This document shows positions 8,496 through 18,729 of a stretch of DNA of 64,000 nt, piece by piece. Each line of letters begins with the position of its first letter. Within the stretch, counting starts at the first letter, position 1. Origin of the DNA: Streptomyces sp. NBS 14/10 (GTDB lineage Bacteria; Actinomycetota; Actinomycetes; Streptomycetales; Streptomycetaceae); contig NZ_NCSM01000012.1 of assembly GCF_002224125.1 (NCBI RefSeq), positions 146,659 to 210,658 of the forward strand. Direction: 5' to 3'. Both the position numbers and the translations under genes were made by a program. A model generated the notes under the pieces. That model did no database searches and was not told the DNA's origin. It saw only the letters and a list, made by a program, of their open reading frames with translations.

Positions 8496-9896
8496 ATGAG
8501 CGCACACTTTGACGTCGTGGTCCTGGGGGCGGGCTCGGGCGGCTATGTCGCGGCGATCCGCGCCGCGCAACTCGGTCTGTCCGTCGCCATCGTGGAGGAG
8601 CGGTTCTGGGGAGGCGTGTGCCTGAACGTGGGCTGTATCCCCTCCAAGGCCCTGCTGCGCAACGCCGAGCTGGCCCATCTGTTCACCAAGGAGGCCCAGA
8701 CCTTCGGCATCCGGGTGGACGGGCAGGTGATCCTGGACTACCAGGCCGCCTACGAGCGCAGCCGCAAGGTCGCCGACGGGCGCGTCAGGGGGATCCACTA
8801 CCTGATGAAGAAGAACGAGATCCCGCAGTACGACGGCCGGGGCACCTTCATCGACGACCGTACGCTGCGGATCGACCTGGCCGCCGGGGGAACGGAGACC
8901 CTCACCTTCGGCCACTGCGTGATCGCCACCGGCACGGTCACCAATCTGCTGCCCGGCACCTCGCTCAGCGAGCGGGTGGTGACGTACGAGGAGCGGATCC
9001 TCAGCCCGGAGCTGCCCGAGAGCGTGATCATCGCGGGGGCGGGCGCCATCGGCGTCGAGTTCGCGTACATCATGCGCAGCTACGGGGTGCGGGTGACGCT
9101 GGTGGAGTTCCTGGACCGGATCGTCCCGCTGGAGGACGAGGAGGTCTCCGCGGAGCTCGCGCGCCGCTACCGCAGGCTCGGCATCGACGTGCTCACCTCC
9201 ACCCGGGTCGAGGCGATCAACGACGCGGGCCCCTCGGTGAAGGTCATGGTGACCACGGGTGGCCAGCGGCAGACGCTGCAGGCCCAGGCGGTGCTGCAGG
9301 CGATCGGCTTCCGGCCCCGGGTCACCGGCTACGGTCTTGAGAACACCGGCGTCCGGCTGACCGACCGAGGCGCCATCGCCGTCGACGCGTACTGCCGCAC
9401 CAGCGTGCCGCATATCTTCGCGGTCGGGGACGTCACCGCGCAGCTGATGCTCGCCCACGCGGCCGAGGCGATGGGTGTGGTCGCCGCCGAGACGATCGCG
9501 GGCGCGGAGACCATGGCGCTGGAGTACGTGATGATTCCGCGGGCGACCTTCTGCCAGCCCCAGATCGCCAGCTTCGGCTGGACCGAGGCCCAGGCCCGGG
9601 AGCTGGGCTTCGATGTGCGGGTGTCCAAGTTCCCGTTCACCGCGAACGGGAAGGCCCAGGGGCTCGGGGACCCGGCCGGCTTCGTGAAGCTGATCGGGGA
9701 CGGCCGCCACGGTGAGTTGCTGGGTGGCCATCTGATCGGCCCCGAGGTCACCGAGCTGCTGCCGGAGCTGACGCTGGCGCAGCGCTGGGATCTGACCGCC
9801 CACGAGGTGGCGCGCAATATCCATGCCCATCCCACGCTCTCCGAGGCGGTGAAGGAGGCCGTGCACGGCCTCGCCGGGCACATGATCAATATGTGA
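8496..9896 (+). CDS. lpd: Dihydrolipoyl dehydrogenase
   Basis: The 466-residue flavoprotein disulfide reductase has the FAD fold GAGSGG (11-16) and the redox-active disulfide Cys42/Cys47 in [10 protein letters not shown]. The NAD-binding fold is [11 protein letters not shown], the second FAD motif is [10 protein letters not shown], and the C-terminal His445-Glu450 acid/base pair lies in HAHPTLSEA. It reoxidises dihydrolipoamide for 2-oxoacid dehydrogenase complexes. I chose ATG 8496, preceded by AAGGTG, over an upstream frame extension. No E1 or E2 gene is adjacent, so this is a free-standing copy that could serve several complexes. Confidence 0.93.
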   Translation: MSAHFDVVVLGAGSGGYVAAIRAAQLGLSVAIVEERFWGGVCLNVGCIPSKALLRNAELAHLFTKEAQTFGIRVDGQVILDYQAAYERSRKVADGRVRGIHYLMKKNEIPQYDGRGTFIDDRTLRIDLAAGGTETLTFGHCVIATGTVTNLLPGTSLSERVVTYEERILSPELPESVIIAGAGAIGVEFAYIMRSYGVRVTLVEFLDRIVPLEDEEVSAELARRYRRLGIDVLTSTRVEAINDAGPSVKVMVTTGGQRQTLQAQAVLQAIGFRPRVTGYGLENTGVRLTDRGAIAVDAYCRTSVPHIFAVGDVTAQLMLAHAAEAMGVVAAETIAGAETMALEYVMIPRATFCQPQIASFGWTEAQARELGFDVRVSKFPFTANGKAQGLGDPAGFVKLIGDGRHGELLGGHLIGPEVTELLPELTLAQRWDLTAHEVARNIHAHPTLSEAVKEAVHGLAGHMINM

Positions 9897-9968
9897 GCCG
9901 CCCGGGGGCGGGCCCTGGTCACGCCGTCAGCAGCGGTGCAAATGCCGTAAACATGCTAAAAAGGCCAG

Positions 9969-12527
9969 ATGAAGGTGGGTTCGGCGCTACGCTCCCGCAG
10001 TGTCGCCGGACAGGCGTTCGCGCTGCTGCTGGCGATCACGGCGCTGCTCGTGGTCTCCGCGGGCGTCGCGCTGGTCCTGCAGGCCCGGAACAGCGGCGAG
10101 AACCAGGCCCGGGGCCGCTCGCTCGCCGTCGCCCACTCCTTCGCCCGCGCCCCGGGAGTCCTCGCCGCCCTCAGGTCCCATGACCCCAGCGCGACGCTCC
10201 AGCCCTTCACCCAGCAGGTCAGACGGGACGCCGGCGTCGACTACATCGTGGTGACCAGCCCGAGCGGCATCCGCTACACCCACCCCAACCCCCGCGAGAT
10301 CGGCAAGCACGTCGACCGCCCCCTCTACCCGGCCACGGTGGGCCGCGCCTTCACCGACAAGGTCCCGGCCGTGAGCCTCGCCGCCCCCTCCATCCGCGCG
10401 GCGGTCCCGGTCACCGACGCCAGCGGCAAGGTGATCGCCATCGTCAACGCCGGGGTCACGATCCCGAACGCACGCAGCTCGGTCGACCGCCAGCTGCCCG
10501 TCGTACTGGGCTCCCTGGGCCTGGCCCTCGGGCTCGGCGCGGGCGGGGCCGCGCTGGTGAGCCGGCGGCTGCGGCTGCAGACCCGCGGCCTCGGGCCCGC
10601 CGAGATCGCCCGGATGTACGAGCACCACGACGCCGTGCTCCGCGCCGTACGGGAAGGGGTGCTGATCGTCGACGGGGAGGGAAGGCTGCTGCTCGCCAAC
10701 GACGAGGCGCGCAGGCTCCTGACCCTGCCGCCCGACGCCCAGGGGAAGCAGGTGACCGACGTGGGCCTGCCGCCGGACACCGCCGCCCTGTTCGCCTCGG
10801 GCCGGCCGGCCACCGATGAGATCCACGAGGTGGGGGAGCGGCTGCTGGCGGTCAACCAGCGCCCCGCCTGCCGGCGCGGACAGCCCTGGGGCAGCGTCGC
10901 CACCCTGCGCGACACCACCGAGCTACAGCTCCTGACGGACAAGGCCGACCGGGCGCGGGAGCGCCTGGCGCTGCTGTACGACGCCGGCGTCGAGGTCGGC
11001 ACCACGCTCGACATGGTGCACACCGCCCAGGAACTGGCCCAGGTCGCCGTGCCGCGCTTCGCCGACGTCGTCACCGTCGACCTGTTGGAGTCGGTCCTGC
11101 GCGGCGAGGAGCCCGACCTCACCGACACCCGGATGCGCCGCGTCGCGATCAGCGGCACACAGGGGGACTCCGCACGGCAACGGCACCTGGTGGGCGAGCC
11201 GATCGGCTCGGTGACCGTGCCGCTCACCGCGCGCGGCGTCATCCTGGGCCGGGCCGAGTTCTGGCGCTCGGCGCGCGCGGCGCCCTTCGAGGACGACGAT
11301 CTCACCCTCGCCGAGGAGCTGGTCAGCCAGGCGGCCGCGTACATCGACAACGCCCGCCGCACCGGGCGCGAGCACGCCACCGCACTGGCGCTGCAGCAGA
11401 GCCTGCTGCCCCGCGAGCTGCCCGAGCATGAGGCCGTCGAGGTCGCCCACCGCTATGTGCCCGGGCACGGCGGGGTGGGCGGGGACTGGTTCGACGTCAT
11501 CCCGCTGTCCGGGGCCCGTATCGCCTTCGTCGTCGGCGATGTCGTCGGCCACGGTCTGCACGCCGCCGCCACCATGGGCCGGCTGCGCACCGCCGTGCAC
11601 AACTTCTCCTCGCTCGACCTGGCCCCGGACGAACTGCTGAGCGCCCTCGACGAGGTGGTGGAGCACCTGGACCAGGAGGAGGCCGTCGCGGACGGCGCGT
11701 CCCCCGGCGCCGGGGTCGCGGGCGCCACCTGTCTGTACGCGATCTACGACCCGGTCGTCCGGCACTGCTCCTTGGCGCGGGCCGGCCACCCGCCGCCCGC
11801 CCTGGTGCGCCCGGACGGCGCGGCGACCGTGCTTGACCTGCCCGCCGGGCCGCCGCTGGGCCTGGGCGGGCTGCCCTTCGAGGCCGCCGAGGTCGACCTC
11901 CCCGACGGCAGCCGCCTCGTGCTGTACACCAACGGGATCCTCCAGGCCGGCGGCGTCGATGTCGACACCGGTCTCGACCGGCTGCTCGGCGCGCTGGCGC
12001 GCGCCGACCCCGACCCCGAGCGCACCTGCCGAACGGTGATGGAGGCCCTGCCGCCGAGCCACCCCACCGACGACATAGCGCTGCTCGTCGCCGGCGCCAC
12101 CGGCCTGGCCGAGGACCACATCGCGTCCTGGGACCTTCCGTCGGACCCCGCGGTCGTCGCCGATATGCGGGTCGCCGTGGACCGGACCCTCGCGGACTGG
12201 GGCCTGGAGGAGGCGGCCTTCACCACCGAGCTGGTGGTCAGCGAACTGCTCGGCAACGCCATCCGCCACGCCTCCGGCCCCATCCGGCTGCGCCTGCTCC
12301 GCGACCGGGCCCTGATCTGCGAGGTCGCCGACGGCAGCACCACCGCACCGCATCTGCGCCGGGCCGCCAGCACCGACGAGGGCGGGCGGGGGCTGTTCCT
12401 GGTGGCGCAGATGGTCGACCGCTGGGGCACCCGCTACACCAGAAGGGGCAAGGTCATCTGGACCGAGCAGACGCTGCCCTTCGAGCCCTCCGCGGCGTCC
12501 CTCTCCTCCGTGTTCGCCCTCAGCTGA
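9969..12527 (+). CDS. Cache-PAS-GAF sensor with SpoIIE/PP2C phosphatase and ATPase domains
   Basis: The 852-residue membrane sensor starts with a transmembrane helix (about 13-36) and an extracytoplasmic CitA/DcuS-like Cache domain (DYIVVTSPSGIRYTHPNP) to about residue 170. A second helix (176-196), a PAS domain and a GAF domain follow. Next come a SpoIIE-type PP2C phosphatase from about 480 (GGDWFDVIPL, VVGDVVGHG) and an anti-sigma-type HATPase near 715-840 (ELLGNAIRHA, DEGGRGLFLV). The N-terminal part resembles carboxylate-sensing histidine kinases, but the output is a phosphatase. It probably dephosphorylates an anti-anti-sigma factor in response to an external ligand. Confidence 0.9.
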   Translation: MKVGSALRSRSVAGQAFALLLAITALLVVSAGVALVLQARNSGENQARGRSLAVAHSFARAPGVLAALRSHDPSATLQPFTQQVRRDAGVDYIVVTSPSGIRYTHPNPREIGKHVDRPLYPATVGRAFTDKVPAVSLAAPSIRAAVPVTDASGKVIAIVNAGVTIPNARSSVDRQLPVVLGSLGLALGLGAGGAALVSRRLRLQTRGLGPAEIARMYEHHDAVLRAVREGVLIVDGEGRLLLANDEARRLLTLPPDAQGKQVTDVGLPPDTAALFASGRPATDEIHEVGERLLAVNQRPACRRGQPWGSVATLRDTTELQLLTDKADRARERLALLYDAGVEVGTTLDMVHTAQELAQVAVPRFADVVTVDLLESVLRGEEPDLTDTRMRRVAISGTQGDSARQRHLVGEPIGSVTVPLTARGVILGRAEFWRSARAAPFEDDDLTLAEELVSQAAAYIDNARRTGREHATALALQQSLLPRELPEHEAVEVAHRYVPGHGGVGGDWFDVIPLSGARIAFVVGDVVGHGLHAAATMGRLRTAVHNFSSLDLAPDELLSALDEVVEHLDQEEAVADGASPGAGVAGATCLYAIYDPVVRHCSLARAGHPPPALVRPDGAATVLDLPAGPPLGLGGLPFEAAEVDLPDGSRLVLYTNGILQAGGVDVDTGLDRLLGALARADPDPERTCRTVMEALPPSHPTDDIALLVAGATGLAEDHIASWDLPSDPAVVADMRVAVDRTLADWGLEEAAFTTELVVSELLGNAIRHASGPIRLRLLRDRALICEVADGSTTAPHLRRAASTDEGGRGLFLVAQMVDRWGTRYTRRGKVIWTEQTLPFEPSAASLSSVFALS

Positions 12528-12558
12528 TCACTCTCAGCTATTCACTCTTAGCTGATCA
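12517..12558. repeat. Three tandem 14-bp repeats across two convergent stop codons
   Basis: Three imperfect 14-mers run head to tail at 12517-12530, 12531-12544 and 12545-12558 (consensus CTCTCAGCTGATCA). The TGA of the sensor phosphatase (12525-12527) is in the first copy. The stop of the converging 869-residue gene (12548-12550) is in the third. Confidence 0.85.
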
Positions 12559-15157
12559 CCGCCGCCGTGGTGGCCAGCAGCTCCGGGAGGGTGCCGGTGA
12601 ACTCGGGCATCAGCCGCATGGCCACCGCCCAGCCTTCCGGATCCTTGCCCAGATGGGCGGCGATCAGATCCACGGCCTCCTGGCGGACCCGGCACAGCTG
12701 CTCGTCCATGCCGTCCGGGGACTCCTGGGGGCGGTTCGACGCGTACTTCGCCAGATAGGTCGCGGCCACGCGGGCCGGCCGCGCCTCGTGGAGGATCTCC
12801 GACAGGGTCAGCTGCTCGTAGGACACCGCCGTGTTCAGCCAGTCCTGCTGGATGTACGCGGGCAGCTGGTGGTGGCGCAGCAGCTCCAGGGCGGTGGGGC
12901 GCGGGCCGGTGAGCCGGTGCGGATGGGCAGGGTGCCCCTGGCGCATCTCCGCGAGCCGCCAGTCGGGGCGCAGCTCCTCCGGGAAGTCGTCCCGCTTGGC
13001 CAGCTCGACCAGCAGCGGGTCCGGCAGCGGATCGCGGCCGTGCTCGGCCAGCAGCTCCGGCCACGGGAGGTCCGGGCCGGTCTCCTCGGACAGCCGCTCC
13101 AGCGCCGCGGCGAGCTGATCGCGCCGCCCCTCGGCCGCGCCGCGCAGATACCCCGCCTGGCTTGCGGGCGACTGGGCGTGTGCGAGCCGGTCGCGCAGCT
13201 CGGCCAGGCCGTCCGGAGCCTCGAGCGCGGCTCGGACGATCTTCTGGGTGGCCGCCGGCAGCGGGTGCTTCTTGCTGCGCCGCTCGGGGAACTCGGTCTC
13301 CTCCAGCAGCCTGTGCACCTCCTCCGCGCCGCGCCGCTCCCACAGCCGTACCAGCAGGAGCAGCTGCCCGGCGAGCGTATGCAGCTTGATCTTGCCGAGC
13401 AGGATGCGGGCCAGCCGCGGATCGCCGGCCTCGACGATCGGCAGGAGCCAGTGGCGGCGCCCGCTGTTCCGCAGCTCGATGAACACCTCCTCGGTGAGCG
13501 GCAGTGGCCCCGTACCGCTGTCGGGACGGCTGCGCCGGCCGGACAGGATCTGCCGGCGCTGCCCCGGGGTCAGCGGGGTGTTGATGTACAGCTTGGCGTT
13601 GATCTCGGGGTCGTCGTGGAGCAGCAGCTCCTCGATGATCTCCTCGGGCAGCTCCCAGCTGGAGGCGAGGCCGGCCAGCACGGACACCCCGTGCAGCGCG
13701 ATGAAGCGGTCGCGCAGGGCGGCCGAGGGCTGGTGGTGGACCAGCAGATGCTGGATGGTGCGCTGGTCCAGATGTTCCGCGAGCGCCAGCTGTACGTCCT
13801 CGGCGGCCAGCCGGTACAGCTGCAGGAACACCGCCCGGGCGCCCTCCGGGGCGCTCACCGGGTACTCGGGGGCCAGCGGCCGGGGCCAGGGCTTGTTCCG
13901 GTGCTTGGCCGTCTGCTCGCGGGCCGCGGCGACCAGCTCCGTGGGTGTTCCGGTGAAGCGGGGCAGCAGTGAGTACATGGCACGCCAGACGGCGAAGTCG
14001 TCGCCCAGCTCGGCCACCAGGCCGGTCAGCGCTTCGCGGACGGGAGCCTCCGCGTACGGCAGCGAGTTGAGCACCGTACGGGCGGGCTTGATCTCGGCCA
14101 GCACCCGTTCGATCGGATAGACCTCCTCCTGGAAGCCCCGGCGCAGCAGCTTGGACAGGTCGAAACGGGAGTAGGAGTCGCTCCAGTCGGGGACCGTCAG
14201 CAGCCGCCACGGCAGCGGAGAGGTGTCGGGGAGATGGCGGGGCGCCTTCTTGTAGGCCTCCAGCACAAGCTCCTCCGAGCAGTCCTGATTGGCCGCCAGG
14301 ACGAGAAGCGCGCCGTTCGGCAGGGGGTCGCGCTGGTGCTCGGCCAGGAGCAGATCCCAGTCCGCCCCGTCCAGCGGGACATAGTCGCGCGCCCATGTCA
14401 CCTCACGCAGGCGGGCCACCAGCTCCGGTCCGGACAGGGCCGGGGCCTTCGCCGTAGCGGCGGGGGCGGAGTCGGCGGTGTCGGCGTCGGCGGGGGTTTC
14501 GGCGTCCTGGGGGACCGAGGCGGTCTCCAGTACCGCCGCCGGGTCCGGCGCGGCCACCGCCCGGCGCACCAGCTCGACCACCGCCGGGCGCAGCACGGGC
14601 AGTTCGGTGAGCTCGGCCAGCTCGGTCACGCCGCCGTAGGTGAGTACGGCCAGGCAGGCCGCCAACTGTTCGTTCGCGTCCGCTTTGAAGCCGACGGACT
14701 TCAGGGCGTGGCGCACGACGCGGGGGAAGGGCGCGCGCAGCGCCGGGCGGAGCTCGTCCGGACCGCTGGTGTTCAGCAGATACTCCACCAGCCCGTCCGG
14801 CTCGTGCCAGTCGGGGTCGTCCAGATTCCGCTTCGCGCCCTCCAGCACCGCGGCCCGCAGTTTCCGGCGGTCGCCGTACCCCCGGTAGAGCCGTGGGCCC
14901 AGCGCCGTGTAGCCCAGCGCGGCAAGGCGCAGCAGCACCGGTTCGCGCTCGTGCGTCAGCGGGCACCCGGACAGGGCCCAGACCATTTCGGCGTCGCCGG
15001 TGGCGAACATCTCGTCCACCAGATAGTCGGGCAGCGGTTCCCGCCCGGCCATCAGCGCCATGGCCTCCTCGCGCAGCCGGGCCATCAGGTCCGGGGCGAG
15101 TGCGGGGCCGGCCAGCCGGAACGTGGCCGAGAGCAGGGATTCGTCGAGGGTCGCCAC
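12548..15157 (-). CDS. Large helical protein of unknown function linked to AAA+/VWA pair
   Basis: The 869-residue protein has no signal peptide, membrane segment or catalytic motif I recognise. The sequence is a long run of Leu/Glu/Arg-rich amphipathic helices (for example LRPALRAPFPRVVRHALKSV), suggestive of HEAT-like solenoid repeats. The start is GTG 15157, with GGAGAA nine bases upstream; the frame extends 14 residues further without a ribosome binding site. It is the last gene of a three-gene minus-strand unit behind a double AAA+ ATPase and a VWA/metallopeptidase-like protein. It could be the scaffold, adaptor or effector of that system; this is inference. Confidence 0.7.
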   Translation of the reverse strand: MATLDESLLSATFRLAGPALAPDLMARLREEAMALMAGREPLPDYLVDEMFATGDAEMVWALSGCPLTHEREPVLLRLAALGYTALGPRLYRGYGDRRKLRAAVLEGAKRNLDDPDWHEPDGLVEYLLNTSGPDELRPALRAPFPRVVRHALKSVGFKADANEQLAACLAVLTYGGVTELAELTELPVLRPAVVELVRRAVAAPDPAAVLETASVPQDAETPADADTADSAPAATAKAPALSGPELVARLREVTWARDYVPLDGADWDLLLAEHQRDPLPNGALLVLAANQDCSEELVLEAYKKAPRHLPDTSPLPWRLLTVPDWSDSYSRFDLSKLLRRGFQEEVYPIERVLAEIKPARTVLNSLPYAEAPVREALTGLVAELGDDFAVWRAMYSLLPRFTGTPTELVAAAREQTAKHRNKPWPRPLAPEYPVSAPEGARAVFLQLYRLAAEDVQLALAEHLDQRTIQHLLVHHQPSAALRDRFIALHGVSVLAGLASSWELPEEIIEELLLHDDPEINAKLYINTPLTPGQRRQILSGRRSRPDSGTGPLPLTEEVFIELRNSGRRHWLLPIVEAGDPRLARILLGKIKLHTLAGQLLLLVRLWERRGAEEVHRLLEETEFPERRSKKHPLPAATQKIVRAALEAPDGLAELRDRLAHAQSPASQAGYLRGAAEGRRDQLAAALERLSEETGPDLPWPELLAEHGRDPLPDPLLVELAKRDDFPEELRPDWRLAEMRQGHPAHPHRLTGPRPTALELLRHHQLPAYIQQDWLNTAVSYEQLTLSEILHEARPARVAATYLAKYASNRPQESPDGMDEQLCRVRQEAVDLIAAHLGKDPEGWAVAMRLMPEFTGTLPELLATTAAVIS

Positions 15158-15225
15158 GCCGGGTGTTCTCCGATCGTCGAGAAGAGTGCAGGGGAGCAAG
15201 AAGGGGGAGGGGCGGGAAGAGGGGC

Positions 15226-17061
15226 TCAGGGGGTCGCGGACAGCTCGGCCATCCTGGACAGCGCGCCGATCCAGAACCGCTGCCGCTCCGGGGTCTGCCC
15301 CACCAGATGGGCGGCGCGCAGCTTCGGCGGCATATGGCGCAACAGCCGCGCGACCACCTCGGCATGGCGCTTCAGCTGCGAGACCTCGGCGTTGGCGAAC
15401 ACCTGGTGCACCAGATCGGTGTCATTGGTGCCCTCGGACGAGCTCTCACAGGCCGCGGCCAGCCTGGCCTCCCACTCCGCCACATCGCGCGCCAACTCCT
15501 TCAGCCCGATGACCTTCTGCCCCAGGCTCTCCGACAGCCGCGCCTCGAGCTGGGACAGCGGCACCGGGGCGTACTCCCCGTCGCCGAGGTAGATCAGCCC
15601 GGTCTCCAGCGGCTGCCCGGCCAGATGCAGCTTGATCAGCCGCTCCAGGGTCCGCTTGGTGATCCACTCCCGGCCCTCGTCGTCGATATCGCTCTTCCAC
15701 CACTCCAGCGCCGTCTCGGCCACCTCGCCATAGGTGTCGATCAGCCACTGATTGGCCGGGATGTCCTGCGGGCTCACCTCGTAGCTGACCGTGAAACGGC
15801 TGGCCTGCGCCACGTTGTTGCTGCTGACCAGCAGCTTGCGGCCGAGGTGGTACGGCGGGTTCTGCAGCGCTATCTGGGCGCACAGCCCCGGAATCGGCCG
15901 GCCGGCCAGCGACCACTCCTGGGTGATCTCCATCAGCTTGGCGAAGGTGGCCTTGTCCTTGGGCCGGTTGTACTCGTCCCAGACGATCACCTTGGACTCG
16001 GGCCCCATGAACGAGCGGCTGAGCAGCGTGTCCAGGGTGCCGTCGGGCGTCGGGATCGGCACACACAGGTCCTCGACATTGGTCACCGGCAGCGAGAAAT
16101 AGACCGGGTCACGCCCCGTCTCTTCCCGGACCACCGCCTTGGTGATCTCCGTCTTGCCGCAGCCGGGCGGGCCCTGGAGCAGCACGGACCAGTTCTCCCG
16201 GACGGCGGTGCGCAAAATGGCGCGCACCGGATCCGCGATGGTCGAGGGGTTCGGGCAGCCGACGGCGGCCGCGATGCCGTCCAGGATCTCCGCCGTGCGG
16301 TCGGGCCCCGGCTTGCCGTCCGACGTCATATCCCGCAGGCGCAGCCGCTGACCGCCGACCAGCGGCAGCGCCCAGGACAGGGGAAACCCGGCGCGGGCGC
16401 AGTCCAGCACATGCTGGAGGGTGCGCGGCGACAGCAGCGAGCGCAGCCGCGGGGTCAGCCCGGCCCAGAGCCGGAACACCTCGGTCAGGTCCCAGTTCTC
16501 GTAGCGCTCGGCCAGGTTCTGCCGCCAGGCGGTGTCATTGGCGGTCACCCGCAGGGTGACCATACGGTCGAGCACGGCCAGATCGCTGCGCCGGGCGCTG
16601 GTCTCGGCCAGTGACTCGTTGTCGGCGAGGAAGACGCCGACGCAGCCGAGCTTGCGCAGATCGTGCTCGCCGAGCGTCCAGTTGCAGGCGATCTGCATCA
16701 GCTGGGACTGAATGGTCTCGCCGGCCTGCAGCGAGTCGTCGATCAGCAGCACAAAGGGCTTACCGGGGGTGAGCTGACGCATGATCAGCTGGGTGAGGAC
16801 CAGCTCACCGCTGTGCTCGTCCCGCACCGGCGCGTTGACCAGCAGATCGTCCGGGGTCAGATTGGCCGCCGGGACCAGGATCACCTCGGTGCCGGGGTGC
16901 GCCTCGGGGACGTAGGAGAGAAACGTCGACGTCTTGCCGATGCCGTGCTCGCCGAAGACCTGCCCGGTCTGCCCCATGGCGATCATCGCGCTGATGAACT
17001 GCTCCAGCCGGGCGCCGCTGCCCGGCCCGGTCCGCCGCGCCGTCTTCTGCGTGCTGCTCAC
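15226..17061 (-). CDS. MoxR-like protein with two AAA+ ATPase modules
   Basis: The 611-residue cytoplasmic ATPase has a first module with GEHGIGKT (37-44) and LLIDDS (about 105-110). A second module has a classic Walker A GPPGCGKT (297-304), Walker B KVIVWDEYNRP (357-367) and a sensor LVSSNN. I chose GTG 17061 because GAGGGA lies ten bases upstream; the open frame extends 25 residues further without similarity. MoxR-type ATPases work as chaperones with VWA proteins, and a VWA protein is encoded directly upstream. The first module has a weaker Walker B, so it may be regulatory. Confidence 0.85.
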   Translation of the reverse strand: MSSTQKTARRTGPGSGARLEQFISAMIAMGQTGQVFGEHGIGKTSTFLSYVPEAHPGTEVILVPAANLTPDDLLVNAPVRDEHSGELVLTQLIMRQLTPGKPFVLLIDDSLQAGETIQSQLMQIACNWTLGEHDLRKLGCVGVFLADNESLAETSARRSDLAVLDRMVTLRVTANDTAWRQNLAERYENWDLTEVFRLWAGLTPRLRSLLSPRTLQHVLDCARAGFPLSWALPLVGGQRLRLRDMTSDGKPGPDRTAEILDGIAAAVGCPNPSTIADPVRAILRTAVRENWSVLLQGPPGCGKTEITKAVVREETGRDPVYFSLPVTNVEDLCVPIPTPDGTLDTLLSRSFMGPESKVIVWDEYNRPKDKATFAKLMEITQEWSLAGRPIPGLCAQIALQNPPYHLGRKLLVSSNNVAQASRFTVSYEVSPQDIPANQWLIDTYGEVAETALEWWKSDIDDEGREWITKRTLERLIKLHLAGQPLETGLIYLGDGEYAPVPLSQLEARLSESLGQKVIGLKELARDVAEWEARLAAACESSSEGTNDTDLVHQVFANAEVSQLKRHAEVVARLLRHMPPKLRAAHLVGQTPERQRFWIGALSRMAELSATP

Positions 17062-17125
17062 AGTGGTCTGTTCCCTCGTTGTGTGTCTGTCGATGTCCGA
17101 AACGGCTCGCCGGCGAGCCCGGCCG

Positions 17126-18643
17126 TCAGCTGTCACCGGTGACCACCCGGTGGCAGGCCATCGGCGGATCGTGCCGCTCCGGCCAGTCGTCCCCGCCGTC
17201 CGTGATCAGCCAGATCCACCGGTCGGGGTGGGCCGGGGTGACCTTGGGCGCATAGCCGTCGGTGACCATGATCACCGCGTCGGCCCGTTCCTCGAACCGC
17301 TGCCCGTTCACCTCAAGTCGGCCCTCGACATAGTCGACGACCAGCTGGAAGTTCGTCCCGCCGCCGCCGAGCACCCGCTCCCCGGGGACGAAGGGCATCA
17401 CGGCGCCGTCGAAGCTCAGCCAGTGGCTCTCCACCCCGTCGGTCCGGCCCACCAGCGAGGTGATCCAGTCGACCACCTGCTGCGGCATCGAACCCGAGGT
17501 GTCCAGCGCGACCACCACCACCTTGGTGCGCTCCGCGCCCCGCCGGGAGAGCATCGGGTCATGGCCGAGCGCCAGCAGCACGGCCCCCTGCTTCTTCGGA
17601 TAGACCAGCCGCTCGCCCTCGCGCAGCTTGGAGGCCAGCACATCGGAGAGCCAGCGCCGCCACCACTCCACCCGCCGGGTCCGCGGGGTCTCACCGCGCA
17701 GCGCGGCCAGGCCCATCCGGCCCCACATGCGCTCCAGCCGTTTGCCGCCCCCGGCGGTGCGGTCCGCCAGGGCCAGCATCTCCTCCCGGGCGATGCCCTC
17801 GCCGCGCAGCGCCGCCCGCATCGCCTCGCTCAAGGTGGCGTCGACGATGGAGGACAGCGTCTCCTCGTCCATCGGCAGGCTACGGCCCGCCCCTTGGCCC
17901 TGCTCGGCCCCGGCCAACTGCATATGGATGCACACCGCGGGCGGTACGGGCGGCCGGCGCATCCGCTTCAGCTCCCCGTACACCCCCAGGTCGGTGTCGA
18001 CGAAGTCCCGGTAGGACAGCGGCGTCAGGCCCTGCTCGGACAGATCGGCCACATACTGCCGGTGCACCTCGCGCGGGTCGACGCCCACCGGCTCGCGGCG
18101 GGTGCCCCCGAGACCGTCCGGCACCTCCTGGGCGGGCAGCTCCGTACGCCCAAGACGGATCATGGCCACATGGTTGATCGCCACCTCGGCGGCCAACTCG
18201 AAGACCGGGTCGGCGCGCAGCTCCTCGTCCACGTACAGATGGCGGTGGATCAGATGGCGCGCCTCGTGGAACAGCACGAACCGCACGCCGCTCGGCCCGA
18301 TCCGGACGAAAAACTCCGGGTTGTAGAGCAGCAGGCAGCTGCCGTCGCCCACGGCCACCACCGCCGCCGTGTCCACCGCCGCGGTGGCGATCTGGTGGTG
18401 GCACTTGGCGTACAGCCACGAGCCCACCACGCTGTCCTTGACCCCGAAGTCCAGCAGCGCCGCCTCCTTGAGCCGACGGCCCTCCTCCGCCACCGCCGGA
18501 TCCGCCACCTGACACTCCAGCAGCGCCCGGCGGTCGCGCAGGTCGATCACCCCCCGCGCCGCGGCATGCCGACTCTCCCCCGTCACCCGTGCCACTGGCC
18601 CCCCATTTGTCCCGCACTGTTCCCGCACGCCGATTTTCCGCAT
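17126..18643 (-). CDS. VWA-like protein with putative metallopeptidase domain (DUF2201 type)
   Basis: The protein is about 505 residues. The N-terminal half holds a zinc-peptidase-like HEARH motif at residues 126-130 followed by LIHRHLYVDEE. The C-terminal third is a von Willebrand A-like domain with a MIDAS motif DTSGSM near residue 380 and a later TDGY. This pairing is typical of DUF2201 proteins encoded next to MoxR ATPases. The start is uncertain: ATG 18643 has GGAAC upstream, and GTG 18586, preceded by GGGGGG, would be 19 residues shorter. Whether the HExxH site is active cannot be judged. It is the first gene of the trio with the AAA+ and helical proteins. Confidence 0.82.
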   Translation of the reverse strand: MRKIGVREQCGTNGGPVARVTGESRHAAARGVIDLRDRRALLECQVADPAVAEEGRRLKEAALLDFGVKDSVVGSWLYAKCHHQIATAAVDTAAVVAVGDGSCLLLYNPEFFVRIGPSGVRFVLFHEARHLIHRHLYVDEELRADPVFELAAEVAINHVAMIRLGRTELPAQEVPDGLGGTRREPVGVDPREVHRQYVADLSEQGLTPLSYRDFVDTDLGVYGELKRMRRPPVPPAVCIHMQLAGAEQGQGAGRSLPMDEETLSSIVDATLSEAMRAALRGEGIAREEMLALADRTAGGGKRLERMWGRMGLAALRGETPRTRRVEWWRRWLSDVLASKLREGERLVYPKKQGAVLLALGHDPMLSRRGAERTKVVVVALDTSGSMPQQVVDWITSLVGRTDGVESHWLSFDGAVMPFVPGERVLGGGGTNFQLVVDYVEGRLEVNGQRFEERADAVIMVTDGYAPKVTPAHPDRWIWLITDGGDDWPERHDPPMACHRVVTGDS

Positions 18644-18729
18644 GCCGCGTTCCGGCGCGGCCCTGTCCGGCCCCGCTACCAAGAACGTTATCCACCGGGT
18701 CTGACAGCGCCGCTTCGGGTCCGTCGCGC

